In this document: piece after piece, positions 41,983-51,814 of the stretch
How positions within the stretch are numbered: position 1 is the stretch's first letter
How the letters are laid out: every line of letters begins with the position of its first letter
Assembly (NCBI RefSeq): GCF_031880315.1
Contig: NZ_CP134771.1
Coordinates: forward strand, 868,001 to 932,000
DNA from: Pseudomonas baltica
Lineage (GTDB): Bacteria; Pseudomonadota; Gammaproteobacteria; Pseudomonadales; Pseudomonadaceae
Length of the DNA: 64,000 nucleotides
Reading direction: 5' to 3'
Made by a program: the position numbers and the translations under genes
The notes under the pieces: generated by a model
What the model saw: only the letters and a program-made list of their open reading frames with translations
Databases searched by the model: none
What the model was told of the DNA's origin: nothing

Positions 41983-42258
41983 ATGCCACATTCACCCGAA
42001 GAGAAAAAACGCGTCTTGGCCAGAGTCCGACGAGTTCGGGGGCAACTGGATGCGCTTGAATCAGCCCTGCAGGCGGGAGCCGAATGCGGTCCGGTGCTGC
42101 AGCAGATCGCCGCCATGCGGGGCGCTGTGAACGGACTGATGGCCGGCGTACTGGAAAGCCACCTGAGGGAAGAGTTCACCGCTTTAGTCAATACATCAGA
42201 CGCCCAGCGATCTTCGATCGATGAGGTGATTTCTCTGGTGCGCACCTACCTGAAATAG
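41983..42258 (+). CDS. frmR: Formaldehyde-sensing repressor FrmR
   Basis: 91 residues, an all-helical CsoR/RcnR-family repressor. Pro2 and Cys35 ([22 protein letters not shown]), the two residues that formaldehyde cross-links in E. coli FrmR, are both present. It lies 65 bp before frmA on the same strand. A weak AGGATT precedes the ATG. Confidence 0.92.
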   Translation: MPHSPEEKKRVLARVRRVRGQLDALESALQAGAECGPVLQQIAAMRGAVNGLMAGVLESHLREEFTALVNTSDAQRSSIDEVISLVRTYLK

Positions 42259-42299
42259 CCGCCACGGCCACATGCCGATGACGGTGCCACTCTCACTGA

Positions 42300-43433
<1,134 letters not shown>

Positions 43434-43500
43434 CAGGTTGCCCGGGGCGCGAGCCCCGGGGAGCTTTTCGTATCAACCCTGAGCAATTCTGGAGATACAA

Positions 43501-44070
43501 ATGAGCAATGTAAAACTGCATCCTTCACTGGACGCCGGTATCAAGCCAGCCGCAGCTGATTTCGCGGGCGGCACCTTGCAGTGCTTGTGCGCAACCAACA
43601 AGGTTGAAGTCAAGATTGACGCGCAGACCCTGCACAACCACGCCTGCGGTTGCAGCAAATGCTGGAAGCCTGAAGGCGCCAAATTCGCGGTAATCGCCGT
43701 AGTGCCACGTGACAAGGTCAGCGTGACTGCCAACGCAGCCAAACTGGCTATCGTCGATGACAGCGCCACCATCCAGCGTCATGCTTGCAAAGACTGCGGC
43801 GCGCACCTGTACGGTCGTATCGAAAACACTGGCCACGCATTCCACGGCCTGGACTTCGTACACACCGAACTGTCGCCACAAACCGGTTGGGCTGCTCCAG
43901 GCTTCGCGGCATTCGTGTCGTCGGTCATCGAAACCGGTACTCCACCGGCCGAAATGGACGGTATCCGTGCTCGCTTCCACGAGATCGGCCTGCCGACCTA
44001 TGACTGCTTGTCTCCAGCACTGATGGATGCTCTGGCAACCCACACCGCCAAGCAGAACGGCGTGCTCTGA
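43501..44070 (+). CDS. gfa: S-(hydroxymethyl)glutathione synthase (GFA)
   Basis: 189 residues. Two zinc sites are formed by Cys pairs: LQCLC and CGCSKC at about 30-60, and CKDC at about 98. It speeds the joining of formaldehyde with glutathione. GGAG is 8 bases upstream of the ATG. 67 bp after frmA, co-directional, and followed by a possible terminator before frmB. Confidence 0.94.
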   Translation: MSNVKLHPSLDAGIKPAAADFAGGTLQCLCATNKVEVKIDAQTLHNHACGCSKCWKPEGAKFAVIAVVPRDKVSVTANAAKLAIVDDSATIQRHACKDCGAHLYGRIENTGHAFHGLDFVHTELSPQTGWAAPGFAAFVSSVIETGTPPAEMDGIRARFHEIGLPTYDCLSPALMDALATHTAKQNGVL

Positions 44071-44130
44071 GCGAACTGAAATTGCCTTAGTGCGTAGCAA
44101 CAAACCCGATAGCACTTAGTGTTATCAGGC

Positions 44131-44177
44131 GTACCCGTTCGCCCTTAATAAAGCCACCGAGCGGGTACACCGTTTTT
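44131..44177 (+). terminator. Possible terminator between gfa and frmB
   Basis: GTACCCGTTCG (44131-44141) can pair with CGAGCGGGTAC (44158-44168, one G-T pair), with a 16-base loop, and CACCGTTTTTT follows. It would lower frmB expression relative to frmA and gfa. Confidence 0.55.
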
Positions 44178-44255
44178 TCTTGATCATTTCAAACTTTATT
44201 AGTGGCGTGACTGTACCCAATAGACCAAGAACTTCCCCCTACACCGGAGTCCACA

Positions 44256-45098
44256 ATGAGCCTTGAAATCATCTCGTCCCAGAAGAGCTTCGGCGGCTGG
44301 CATAAACGCTACAAACATCGATCTGAAGTCCTCGACTGCGACATGGTTTTTGCCGTGTATCTGCCCCCTCAGGCCGAACAAACCGACAAGCTGCCGGTCG
44401 TGTATTGGCTGAGTGGCTTGACCTGTACCGATGAGAACTTCATGCAAAAAGCGGGGATTCAACGCATCGCCGCCGAGTTGGGGCTTATCATCGTTGCACC
44501 TGATACCAGTCCCCGTGGCCCGCAGGTGCCCGGTGACCCTGACGGCGCTTGGGACTTCGGGCTGGGTGCGGGGTTCTACCTCAATGCCACCGAGGCGCCA
44601 TACGCCAAGAATTACCGGATGTATGACTACGTCGTGGATGAGCTGCCAGCGTTGATAGAGACGAATTTCCCAGCGAGTGACGTGCGCAGTATCAGTGGGC
44701 ACTCCATGGGTGGGCACGGGGCTTTGGTGTGCGCCCTGCGCAACCCTGGGCGTTATCGCTCGGTATCGGCGTTCTCACCTATTTCGCATCCGATGAAATG
44801 CCCGTGGGGTGAAAAAGCTTTTTCGCGCTACTTGGGTAATGACCGCAGCAAATGGCGGGAATGGGATGCGACGGTATTGATTGAAACCGCCAGCGAACGG
44901 CTGCCGCTTTTGATCGACCAGGGCGAAAGTGACGATTTTCTCGAAACGCAACTCATGCCTGGCGCGCTGAAACAGGCGGCAGAGAAAGCTGGGCATCCCA
45001 TCACGCTGCGCTTGCAGCCGGGGTACGACCACAGCTATTACTTCATCGCAACGTTCATTGAAGAGCACCTGCGCCATCACGCCCAGGCATTGGCATAG
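44256..45098 (+). CDS. frmB: S-formylglutathione hydrolase
   Basis: 280 residues of the esterase D family. Ser in SISGHSMGGHGAL is the nucleophile, with Asp in DQGESDDFLE and His in PGYDHSYYFIATF. It splits S-formylglutathione into formate and glutathione. It is the last frm gene, 185 bp after gfa. A formate dehydrogenase is not in the window. Confidence 0.95.
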   Translation: MSLEIISSQKSFGGWHKRYKHRSEVLDCDMVFAVYLPPQAEQTDKLPVVYWLSGLTCTDENFMQKAGIQRIAAELGLIIVAPDTSPRGPQVPGDPDGAWDFGLGAGFYLNATEAPYAKNYRMYDYVVDELPALIETNFPASDVRSISGHSMGGHGALVCALRNPGRYRSVSAFSPISHPMKCPWGEKAFSRYLGNDRSKWREWDATVLIETASERLPLLIDQGESDDFLETQLMPGALKQAAEKAGHPITLRLQPGYDHSYYFIATFIEEHLRHHAQALA

Positions 45099-45181
45099 TC
45101 GGCAGCCCTGACTTCCGTCCGTCGCGCAATACCGTACTCAATTACCCCATGACGATGAAATAGTCTTTTGCAGGTTTTGCA

Positions 45182-45220
45182 TTGAACAAGGTGAAAAGCG
45201 TCGGTATAAATACTGACAGT
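45182..45220 (+). promoter_or_regulatory. tetR promoter with operator
   Basis: TTGAAC (45182-45187) and TATAAA (45205-45210) are 17 bases apart. ACTGACAGT (45212-45220), an ACTG-N-CAGT palindrome, lies at the start point. The same core recurs before the efflux genes (45903-45915), pointing to TetR autorepression. Confidence 0.75.
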
Positions 45221-45242
45221 TTCTATTAGCCACCCTCACCCG

Positions 45243-45884
45243 ATGCTGACCACTGTGAAATCGACCTCAGATACGCCCAAACCCGTCAAATCTCGCAGCC
45301 GGTCGTCAATCGGCGCGATTCGCAGCCCGCAAAGTACCGAAGCGATTCTTGATGCTGCTGCGGCGATTCTCGAGGAGCGGGGCTATCGCGCCTTCACGAT
45401 GGACGCACTGGTCGAGCGTGCGGGGTCGAGCAAGCCGACCATCTATCGCTGGTGGCGCAGTAAGGGCGCGCTGCTGCGGGATGTCTATGAACGCACCGCC
45501 CTGACGTTCGTGGCTTCCCCTGACACCGGAGAGCTGCACAGTGATCTGGTGACACACCTGCGGTCGTTGTGGATATGGTGGCGCTCGTCCAGTGCGGGAG
45601 AAACCCTGCGTAGCTATTTCACCGAAATCCAGCTTGATCCGGCAGCCATCCAAGAGTTGCGCGAGGAGTTCATGCCGCGCCGCGAACGGACACTGCGCAA
45701 GATTTTTGCCAGGGCCGTCGAGCGCGGTGAGATCCATGCGCAAGCCGATACGGGTGTGGCGGTGTCGATGCTGACCGGCATGTCGTGGCTGCATCTGATG
45801 GCTGGAAACCTGGACAACCTGCAGTTCATCGATGATGCGGTGGGCATCCTGGTCAATGGGTTGCGGGCTCAAACACCGCGGTAA
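45243..45884 (+). CDS. TetR-family repressor of the efflux operon
   Basis: 213 residues. The N-terminal helix-turn-helix is at about 30-80 (STEAILDAAAAILEERGYRAFTMDALVERAGSSKPTIYRWWRSKGALL) and a TetR_C-like ligand domain follows. A basic Ser/Arg-rich tail precedes it. It is 99 bp upstream of the outer-membrane factor gene on the same strand. Matching palindromes before both genes support control of itself and of the exporter. Confidence 0.9.
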   Translation: MLTTVKSTSDTPKPVKSRSRSSIGAIRSPQSTEAILDAAAAILEERGYRAFTMDALVERAGSSKPTIYRWWRSKGALLRDVYERTALTFVASPDTGELHSDLVTHLRSLWIWWRSSSAGETLRSYFTEIQLDPAAIQELREEFMPRRERTLRKIFARAVERGEIHAQADTGVAVSMLTGMSWLHLMAGNLDNLQFIDDAVGILVNGLRAQTPR

Positions 45885-45902
45885 ATTTTTTTACCCCTAA
45901 CG

Positions 45903-45915
45903 ACACTGTCAGTGT
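45903..45915 (+). promoter_or_regulatory. TetR operator before the efflux operon
   Basis: ACACTGTCAGTGT is a perfect palindrome with 6-base arms. The following TTTATTA also matches the tetR site region (13 of 17 bases over the aligned stretch). A -10-like TTTATT overlaps its right edge. Confidence 0.75.
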
Positions 45916-45983
45916 TTATTAACAGCGACGGAGCCTGATGCCCGTCGCGCCTCTCAAAACAGCGAAGAGCAGGGCTTGTGCTG

Positions 45984-47489
45984 ATGAAAACATTCAATCT
46001 GAAGGGCGCGCCGTCTCTGCCCTTCTATTGCCGATACCGTGGCCAGCTTTCGATTGCCCTGGTACTGGCTGCCTTGGGTGGTTGTGGCTTCAGTGGGCTG
46101 AAACCGCAATCGCGGCTTGTTGATCCCACCGGCGTCGAGCAGACGATGGCCGACAGCACAGTGCCTCTTTCTCCAGCGGCCTGGCCCACTACCGACTGGT
46201 GGCGCGGATTCAAGGATGCACAACTCGATAGCCTGGTAAATGAGGCGCTGGCCGACAGTCCCTCACTGCGCGCCGCTGCCGCTCGCGTGCATCAGGCGGG
46301 TGCTTTCGAGGCCATTGAAGCGGCCACGCTGCTGCCTACCGCGGACGCGAAGATGAGCACCGAACGTGAACACTTCAGCGCCAACGGCACCACGCCAGCG
46401 CCGGTCAAGGGTACGTGGCAAAACATTGATCAAGCGACGTTCAACGTCGGCTACGAGCTGGATTTCTGGGGTAAGAACCGATCCGCCGTCGAAGCCGCAG
46501 TAGGCCGTCGCCATGCCTTGGAAGTAGACGAGCACGCCGCCGCGCTGATGCTGTCTGCCTCGATCGTTCAGGCCTACATCGCGTTGCACAATACCTATCA
46601 GCAGCTGGACGTCGCACAGGCGTTACTCAACCAACAGCAGCAAATCGAGAAGCTGACCCAGCAACGATTCGCCGCCGAGTTGGGTACCCAGATCGACATC
46701 AAGCAATCCCAGGCATCGCTCCCTGCCAGCCGCGCAGCCATCGCCGCGCTCAAGGAGTCTATCGAGCTGGATCAAAACAAGCTGGCAGCGTTGCTGGGCA
46801 AAGGCCCTGACCGCGGACGCAGCATCGCTCGGCCCCAGTTGCAGGCGAGCGACACTTTAACGTTGCCGACCCACATCGCCGCGGAGCTGATCGGCCACCG
46901 TCCTGACGTCGTCGCGCAACGCTGGCGAGTGGAAGCCAGCGGCCATGAAATCGACGTGGCCAAGGCGCGCTTCTACCCCAACGTCAACCTGACATCGTTC
47001 ATCGGCATGCAGAGCCTGGCCTTCGATACGTTCAACGATCGCAGCAGCCGCATCCTCGGTTTTTCGCCGGCCATCAGTCTGCCGATCTTCGAGGGTGGCC
47101 GCCTGCGCGGCAACCTCGATGCGCAGGACGCCGCTTACGACATGGCGGTGGAGAACTACAACCAGACCGTGGTCGATGCACTGCGTGATATCGCCGATCA
47201 GTTGGCCTCGCTGCGCTGGCTCAAGGAGCGCCTGAGCGAACAGAACGAAGCGGTGGCGACGGCTCAGGCGGCTTCGGACCTGGTCAACAAACGCTACGGC
47301 GCCGGGCTCGCGACCTATCTGCAAGTACTGGCCACGCAGAACGCGACCCTGGCCGAGCAGCGTCGATTGGTCGACCTGCAATCGCGTGGCCTGTCGCTGC
47401 AGGCCAATCTGAGTCGAGCGCTGGGCGGTGGCTATCGCCCTGAGATCGCGACACCGACCAACGTCTCCCCTACCCTTGCTGACAAATGA
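45984..47489 (+). CDS. Outer-membrane efflux lipoprotein (NodT family)
   Basis: 501 residues from ATG 45984 (a GTG two codons earlier is closer to the AGGG ribosome site and less likely). The lipobox LAALGGC gives a lipidated Cys. TolC-type repeats follow (TTDWWRGFKDAQLDSLVNEAL; FSPAISLPIFEGGRLRGNL; LSRALGGGYR). First gene of an outer-membrane factor/adaptor/pump operon; the adaptor start overlaps its stop by 4 bases. Confidence 0.9.
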   Translation: MKTFNLKGAPSLPFYCRYRGQLSIALVLAALGGCGFSGLKPQSRLVDPTGVEQTMADSTVPLSPAAWPTTDWWRGFKDAQLDSLVNEALADSPSLRAAAARVHQAGAFEAIEAATLLPTADAKMSTEREHFSANGTTPAPVKGTWQNIDQATFNVGYELDFWGKNRSAVEAAVGRRHALEVDEHAAALMLSASIVQAYIALHNTYQQLDVAQALLNQQQQIEKLTQQRFAAELGTQIDIKQSQASLPASRAAIAALKESIELDQNKLAALLGKGPDRGRSIARPQLQASDTLTLPTHIAAELIGHRPDVVAQRWRVEASGHEIDVAKARFYPNVNLTSFIGMQSLAFDTFNDRSSRILGFSPAISLPIFEGGRLRGNLDAQDAAYDMAVENYNQTVVDALRDIADQLASLRWLKERLSEQNEAVATAQAASDLVNKRYGAGLATYLQVLATQNATLAEQRRLVDLQSRGLSLQANLSRALGGGYRPEIATPTNVSPTLADK

Positions 47490-48667
47490 CCGCCATGACG
47501 ACACCACCCACACCCGCTGCATCCCCTTCACGGCCCTGGCTGCTGTTAGTCCTGGCAATCGGCGTTCTCGTCGCGGCACTGGCCATCTGGTACGTCGCCG
47601 GCCTTGATTCGGTCTCGACCGATGATGCCTACGTCAATGGCAACGTGGTGCAAGTGACCTCGCAGATCACCGGCACGGTGACCGCTATCGGCGGCGACGA
47701 TACCGATCACGTCGATGCCAGCGCACCGTTGGTGACCCTCAACGCGGTCGACGCCGAGATTCAGTACGAGCGCGCCAAGTCCAATCTTGCCCGCGCGGTG
47801 AGATTGGCGCGGACCGAGTATTACCAGGTCCAGCAGCTCGAGGCCGAGGTCGAACAGCGCCGCAATGATGTCAGCAAGGCTCGCGAAGACGTGCGTCGGC
47901 GCAGCCAGCTGGCCTCCAGCGGCGCGGTATCGCGTGAGGAGATCAGTCATGCCGAAGACATCCTCAAGAATGCCACAGCCGGCCTCGATGGATCACGACA
48001 CGCCTTGGCTGTGCGCTTGGCGATGGTCGATGGGACTACCTTGCGTACCCATCCCGACGTGCTGGTCGCGGCGAGCAATCTGCGCGACGCCTATATCGCA
48101 CTGCACCGCACGCAAATCTATTCGCCGGTCTCGGGGCTGATCACCAAACGCAACGTCCAGGTCGGGCAGCGGATCAACCCAGGCGTGGCGCTGATGTCGG
48201 TGGTGCCGATCGAGCAGATCTGGGTAAACGCCAACTTCAAGGAATCGCAGATTGAAAACCTTCGTATTGGCCAGGCGGTGCAGCTGCGCGCCGATGCCTA
48301 CAGCCGCAGTGTCGTGTTTCACGGCACCATCGTTGGCCTGGATGCCGGTACGGGTAGCGCCTTTTCGTTGATGCCGGCGCAGAACGCCACCGGTAACTGG
48401 ATCAAGGTCACTCAGCGGGTGCCCGTGCGGATCCAGCTGGACCCAAGTGAAATCGCTGCCAACCCACTACGCCTGGGCCTGTCCATGCGGGTATCGGTCG
48501 ATACCACGGATCGCAGTGGCAGCCTGCTCAACCGTAAAGCGCCGACCGAGCCGAGCTACAGCACCCACATTTTCGAAAACGAGCTCAAGGATGCCAACGC
48601 AGTAGTCGAACAGGTCATCGCTGGCAACGAAGGCAGCGGGCCGGCCGCCGTCAGCCTCAACCAGTGA
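47486..48667 (+). CDS. Membrane fusion protein (HlyD/EmrA family)
   Basis: 393 residues. The anchor helix is LLLVLAIGVLVAALAIWYVAG, followed by STDDAYVNGNVVQVTSQITGTV (the EmrA-type beta strand), a coiled-coil hairpin at about 90-190, and SPVSGLITKRNVQVGQRINPG. A C-terminal extension of about 40 residues past the usual end is rich in Ser and Ala. It couples pump and duct. ATGA overlap with the gene before it. Confidence 0.91.
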   Translation: MTAMTTPPTPAASPSRPWLLLVLAIGVLVAALAIWYVAGLDSVSTDDAYVNGNVVQVTSQITGTVTAIGGDDTDHVDASAPLVTLNAVDAEIQYERAKSNLARAVRLARTEYYQVQQLEAEVEQRRNDVSKAREDVRRRSQLASSGAVSREEISHAEDILKNATAGLDGSRHALAVRLAMVDGTTLRTHPDVLVAASNLRDAYIALHRTQIYSPVSGLITKRNVQVGQRINPGVALMSVVPIEQIWVNANFKESQIENLRIGQAVQLRADAYSRSVVFHGTIVGLDAGTGSAFSLMPAQNATGNWIKVTQRVPVRIQLDPSEIAANPLRLGLSMRVSVDTTDRSGSLLNRKAPTEPSYSTHIFENELKDANAVVEQVIAGNEGSGPAAVSLNQ

Positions 48668-48678
48668 CGGGGTCGCTC

Positions 48679-50199
48679 ATGTACCGCAAGAATGCCGCCC
48701 TGCTCACCACCGTAGGCGTGTTGGTGGCACTGGAATACCTGCAAGCTGGAATGATCGCCTTTGCTTCGGCCCCTATCCGCGGCGAAATCGATGCCAGCCC
48801 GGAAGAGTTCACGCTTGTCGCTGCGTTGTATGCCTGTATCGCCGTGGTAGTGATCTCCAAACAACGCTGGCTGACCGAGCGCTTGGGCTGGCGTAACTAC
48901 ATGCTCGGTTCGATCAGCATCAACGTGCTCGGCGCATTTGTCTGCGCGGTCAGCAGTGATCTGAGCACCTTCACTGCAGGGCGGGTGATCATGGCCTTGG
49001 GCGGTGCCGCGTTCATGACTTCGGCACGCGTGATGGTCAACATGCTACCGCCGGGGCCAGGCCGATTCGTGGGGGTCAAGGTGTTTGCCACCGGGTTGGC
49101 CATTGGTACCGCGTCGGCACCTTTCCTGTCCTCTCTGGTAGTGGTCGAAGACACTTGGCACGGAATCTTCTGGATCTTGATCGCAGGCGCTCTGAACGCT
49201 GCAGCGTTGTGTTGCCGATTTCTGACCAACACGCCGGTGCCGCTTGAAGATCGAACGACTTCCAGCCCCGCGAATGTACTGCTGCTGGCGGTGAGCAGTT
49301 TCTTCCTGCTGTATGTGCTGCAGCGCTCCTACTATGACTTCTACAACGAGACATTCATTCTGGCCGCGTTCGCGCTCCTGGCGGCCTTGGGCATTTATAT
49401 CTTTTTCCATGCCGAACTCCAGAAGGCTGAACCGCTGCTCAATGTCCGCGGCCTTATTCAAGCGCGCTACCTGCAAGGCGTGGCGTTGTTCTGTTTCACC
49501 TACATAGTGCTCGGTAGCAACAACTATATCTTGCCGTACTTTCTGCAATCCGCCCTTGGCTACTCGTGGGACACCATCGGTACCTTTCAGGCATTCGGAC
49601 TCGCAGGCGCTTTGCTGACCTGGTTGGTGATGGCGTTATTGATCCCGCGGTATCCAGGGCCCAAGAAGTTCTTCGTGGCCGGTTTCGGGGGGCTGATGGG
49701 TTTCGGTTGGCTGCTGTCTTCCATCACCCCAGAAGCCAATATGTGGTCCAACATTCTGCCAGCGCTGATACTTAACGGCTGCTTCGTGATGTTGGTACTC
49801 GCCACGGCAGCGATGCAGACCTTTCGCGACGTCAGCCATCACGACACTCTGTTCACCCACGCTTATCAAATCAAAAGCATGCTGGGTCAGATCGCGATGG
49901 CCATGGGTACCGCCGTCGCCACATTGTTCCTCCAGTGGCGGACCACGACTCAGTACAACAACCTCAACCTGTTTTTTCTCAAGGACGATCCCCGCTACCA
50001 ACAGCAACTCCAGCTACTGACTCACGCACTGACGCCCGACGTGGGTGCCAGTCATGCGGGGGAGATTTCAACTGCAATGCTGGCGCAGACACTGCAACAG
50101 CAATCGACCCTGGTAGCCAGCACCGAATATTTTTGGATGATTATCGGCGTGGCAGGTGTTGCCCTATTGGTATCCATCGGCCAAAGGACCTTCAAGTGA
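48679..50199 (+). CDS. MFS drug exporter, DHA2 (EmrB-like)
   Basis: 506 residues with about 14 membrane segments: ALEYLQAGMIAFASAPIRGEI opens TM1, FTAGRVIMALGGAAFMTSARVMVNM is the TM4 region, and the last helix is EYFWMIIGVAGVALLVSIG. ATG 48679 follows GGGG; a GTG at 48664 overlapping the adaptor stop is the alternative. A MarR gene starts inside its stop codon region, so all four genes are coupled. Confidence 0.88.
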   Translation: MYRKNAALLTTVGVLVALEYLQAGMIAFASAPIRGEIDASPEEFTLVAALYACIAVVVISKQRWLTERLGWRNYMLGSISINVLGAFVCAVSSDLSTFTAGRVIMALGGAAFMTSARVMVNMLPPGPGRFVGVKVFATGLAIGTASAPFLSSLVVVEDTWHGIFWILIAGALNAAALCCRFLTNTPVPLEDRTTSSPANVLLLAVSSFFLLYVLQRSYYDFYNETFILAAFALLAALGIYIFFHAELQKAEPLLNVRGLIQARYLQGVALFCFTYIVLGSNNYILPYFLQSALGYSWDTIGTFQAFGLAGALLTWLVMALLIPRYPGPKKFFVAGFGGLMGFGWLLSSITPEANMWSNILPALILNGCFVMLVLATAAMQTFRDVSHHDTLFTHAYQIKSMLGQIAMAMGTAVATLFLQWRTTTQYNNLNLFFLKDDPRYQQQLQLLTHALTPDVGASHAGEISTAMLAQTLQQQSTLVASTEYFWMIIGVAGVALLVSIGQRTFK

Positions 50200-50699
50200 C
50201 TCAGCATCCCTCCCGGCCGACTCCTCGCGCGGACGAAAGTGACGACACCGCAGTCACCATCGACCCGCTTGATCCCAAAAGCCTCAGAACACAGGCCTTC
50301 CATGTGCTTGCACAGGCCCGTAGCGCCCTGGATCGCCGCATTGCCTCCGAGCTTCTTCGGTGGGGTATTGGCACAGTCCATTTTCAAATGCTTGGATTCA
50401 TTTTCCGGCATGGCCGCTGCACACCCAGTCAATGCGCCTATGAGCTGTACATGTCCGGCTCGACTGTTACGCACCTGATTGGCCAATTGGAAAAAAAAGA
50501 CTTGCTGGTACCGCAAACCAAGGGCAGTGCCCGGCGCGAATTCGTATTGCGTCTGTCCAGTAAGGGTGCAAGTACTTATCGACAGGCTTCAAAAACACTG
50601 TCGAACGGCGACCGGGGGGCTGGGAGGTCTTCTGCCATACAGGAATTGGCTGCACTGGATGTGGCCCTGCGCAAACTGGCTGATGTCCTTCGAGACTGA
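50196..50699 (+). CDS. MarR-family regulator at the end of the efflux operon
   Basis: 167 residues from GTG 50196, which overlaps the MFS stop by 4 bases and has AAAGGACC 8 bases upstream. The winged helix is at about 65-135 (FQMLGFIFRHGRCTPSQCAYELYMSGSTVTHLIGQLEKKDLLVPQ). A disordered N-terminal 30 residues precedes it. Being inside the operon, it would feed back on the exporter or on other genes, giving two regulators (with TetR) for one pump. Confidence 0.82.
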   Translation: MTQHPSRPTPRADESDDTAVTIDPLDPKSLRTQAFHVLAQARSALDRRIASELLRWGIGTVHFQMLGFIFRHGRCTPSQCAYELYMSGSTVTHLIGQLEKKDLLVPQTKGSARREFVLRLSSKGASTYRQASKTLSNGDRGAGRSSAIQELAALDVALRKLADVLRD

Positions 50700-50927
50700 A
50701 CGACTGCCATTGCTCAGCTTTGCCTAAGCGAGCGAGGCGATCGCTGCAGTGAATCTGCCTAACCACTGAGAAAGTGGTGCGTCGCCCTCGCCCCTGGTGA
50801 ACCAGGCGCAACGAAAAGACGCCCGCCGTTAAAACCATCGCAATAGCGGCTGTGCGATTTGCCGCTGGCTTTTTCTTGCAGGGTGCGGTGAGCCGAAGCG
50901 CGATAATTCAGGTCGGCCAAGGAACTG

Positions 50928-51119
50928 CTACCTGTTCTTGGCGACACGTTTGGCGATCGCTTTCATACGCGCGGCGGCATTCTGCACCGCCGCCATTTTC
51001 TCAGGGCGTTTCATACCGCGCCACTTACGGATTTCTTCCCGGGTGCGGCCGCAGCTTACGCACATTTCGCTGTTCAGCTGGCACAGCGACACACAGGGGT
51101 TTTCAATATCTTTAGCCAC
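50928..51119 (-). CDS. DUF1289 small zinc-ribbon-like protein
   Basis: 63 residues with the DUF1289 pattern: PCVSLCQLNSEMCVSCGRTREEIRKW, four cysteines suggesting a metal or iron-sulfur site. Function unknown. It starts at GTG 51119, with GGAG before it, and overlaps the upstream gene by 8 bases. The basic C-terminal helix (KAIAKRVAKNR) might bind nucleic acid. Confidence 0.88.
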   Translation of the reverse strand: MAKDIENPCVSLCQLNSEMCVSCGRTREEIRKWRGMKRPEKMAAVQNAAARMKAIAKRVAKNR

Positions 51120-51489
51120 GCTTGCTCCCCGAACGGCTAGAACTCAGGCGGGCCGCCCAGTTACCGCCATGTACGGACTCGCAGCGCTCTTGGGAGTCGA
51201 ACACAACGTGCGATGCGGGGTTCGAAACTGCGATGCCAATATCCTCGAAAGCCGTGAGGGTCAGGTCTTGCATCCTGCGCTTGTCCTGATTGCCTAGAGC
51301 GGTGTTCAAACTAGCGTCGCTATCGAATACCCATGTCACTTCCAGGCTGGCAGGGAAGTGGTTGTAGTCGACGCGATGGGTCAGCCACTCGAAACCGGGT
51401 ATTTCGCTTTTAGCTGTCTCACAGGCACGGGTCAGCGCCCGCGCCAACTCGCGCTCGATACCCGAGTACTGACGCTTCAACGAAGCCAT
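51112..51489 (-). CDS. Conserved-looking protein of unknown function
   Basis: 125 residues with no family I can name. It begins with a helical segment (KRQYSGIERELARALTRACETAKSEIPGFEWLTHRVDYNHFP), then a strand-like ASLEVTWVFDS. The end is basic and Ser-rich. GAGGAA precedes ATG 51489. The 8-base overlap with the DUF1289 gene indicates a two-gene operon in which both are real. No membrane segment. Confidence 0.7.
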   Translation of the reverse strand: MASLKRQYSGIERELARALTRACETAKSEIPGFEWLTHRVDYNHFPASLEVTWVFDSDASLNTALGNQDKRRMQDLTLTAFEDIGIAVSNPASHVVFDSQERCESVHGGNWAARLSSSRSGSKRG

Positions 51490-51646
51490 GAAGTTTCCTC
51501 TGCAAATGTAGGGTCGTCAGTGCAAGCGTCTGCAGGCCTGGTCGAGCGACCTGTGCTGTGCTGTTTCAGCCTGATGCATAGCGTGCCTGCTACACCTATA
51601 AGGGCTGGCATCATGCATCGCTATGTGAGTGATCGCAATAAGCGAA

Positions 51647-51669
51647 CTGCCCAGCATTGTGCTGGGCAG
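51647..51669. repeat. Hairpin in the 51490-51814 gap
   Basis: CTGCCCAGC-ATTGT-GCTGGGCAG, a perfect 9-bp stem without a T-run on either side. ATCCCG/CGGGAT (51692-51715) lies nearby. It stands between the end of the aldehyde dehydrogenase operon and the next gene, and may act as a terminator or RNA-end structure. Nothing else is seen in this gap. Confidence 0.5.
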
Positions 51670-51814
51670 GTATATCAAGTGAGCTGATCGAATCCCGATG
51701 TCGCTACAACGGGATAGTCAGCTTTAGCCAATAGGCTCCCCTTCCGCGCGGAGGCGCAATCACATCTGCGCTCAGGTGAAAGCATCGACCGCCTTGTTGC
51801 CGCTGCTAGCGCAA

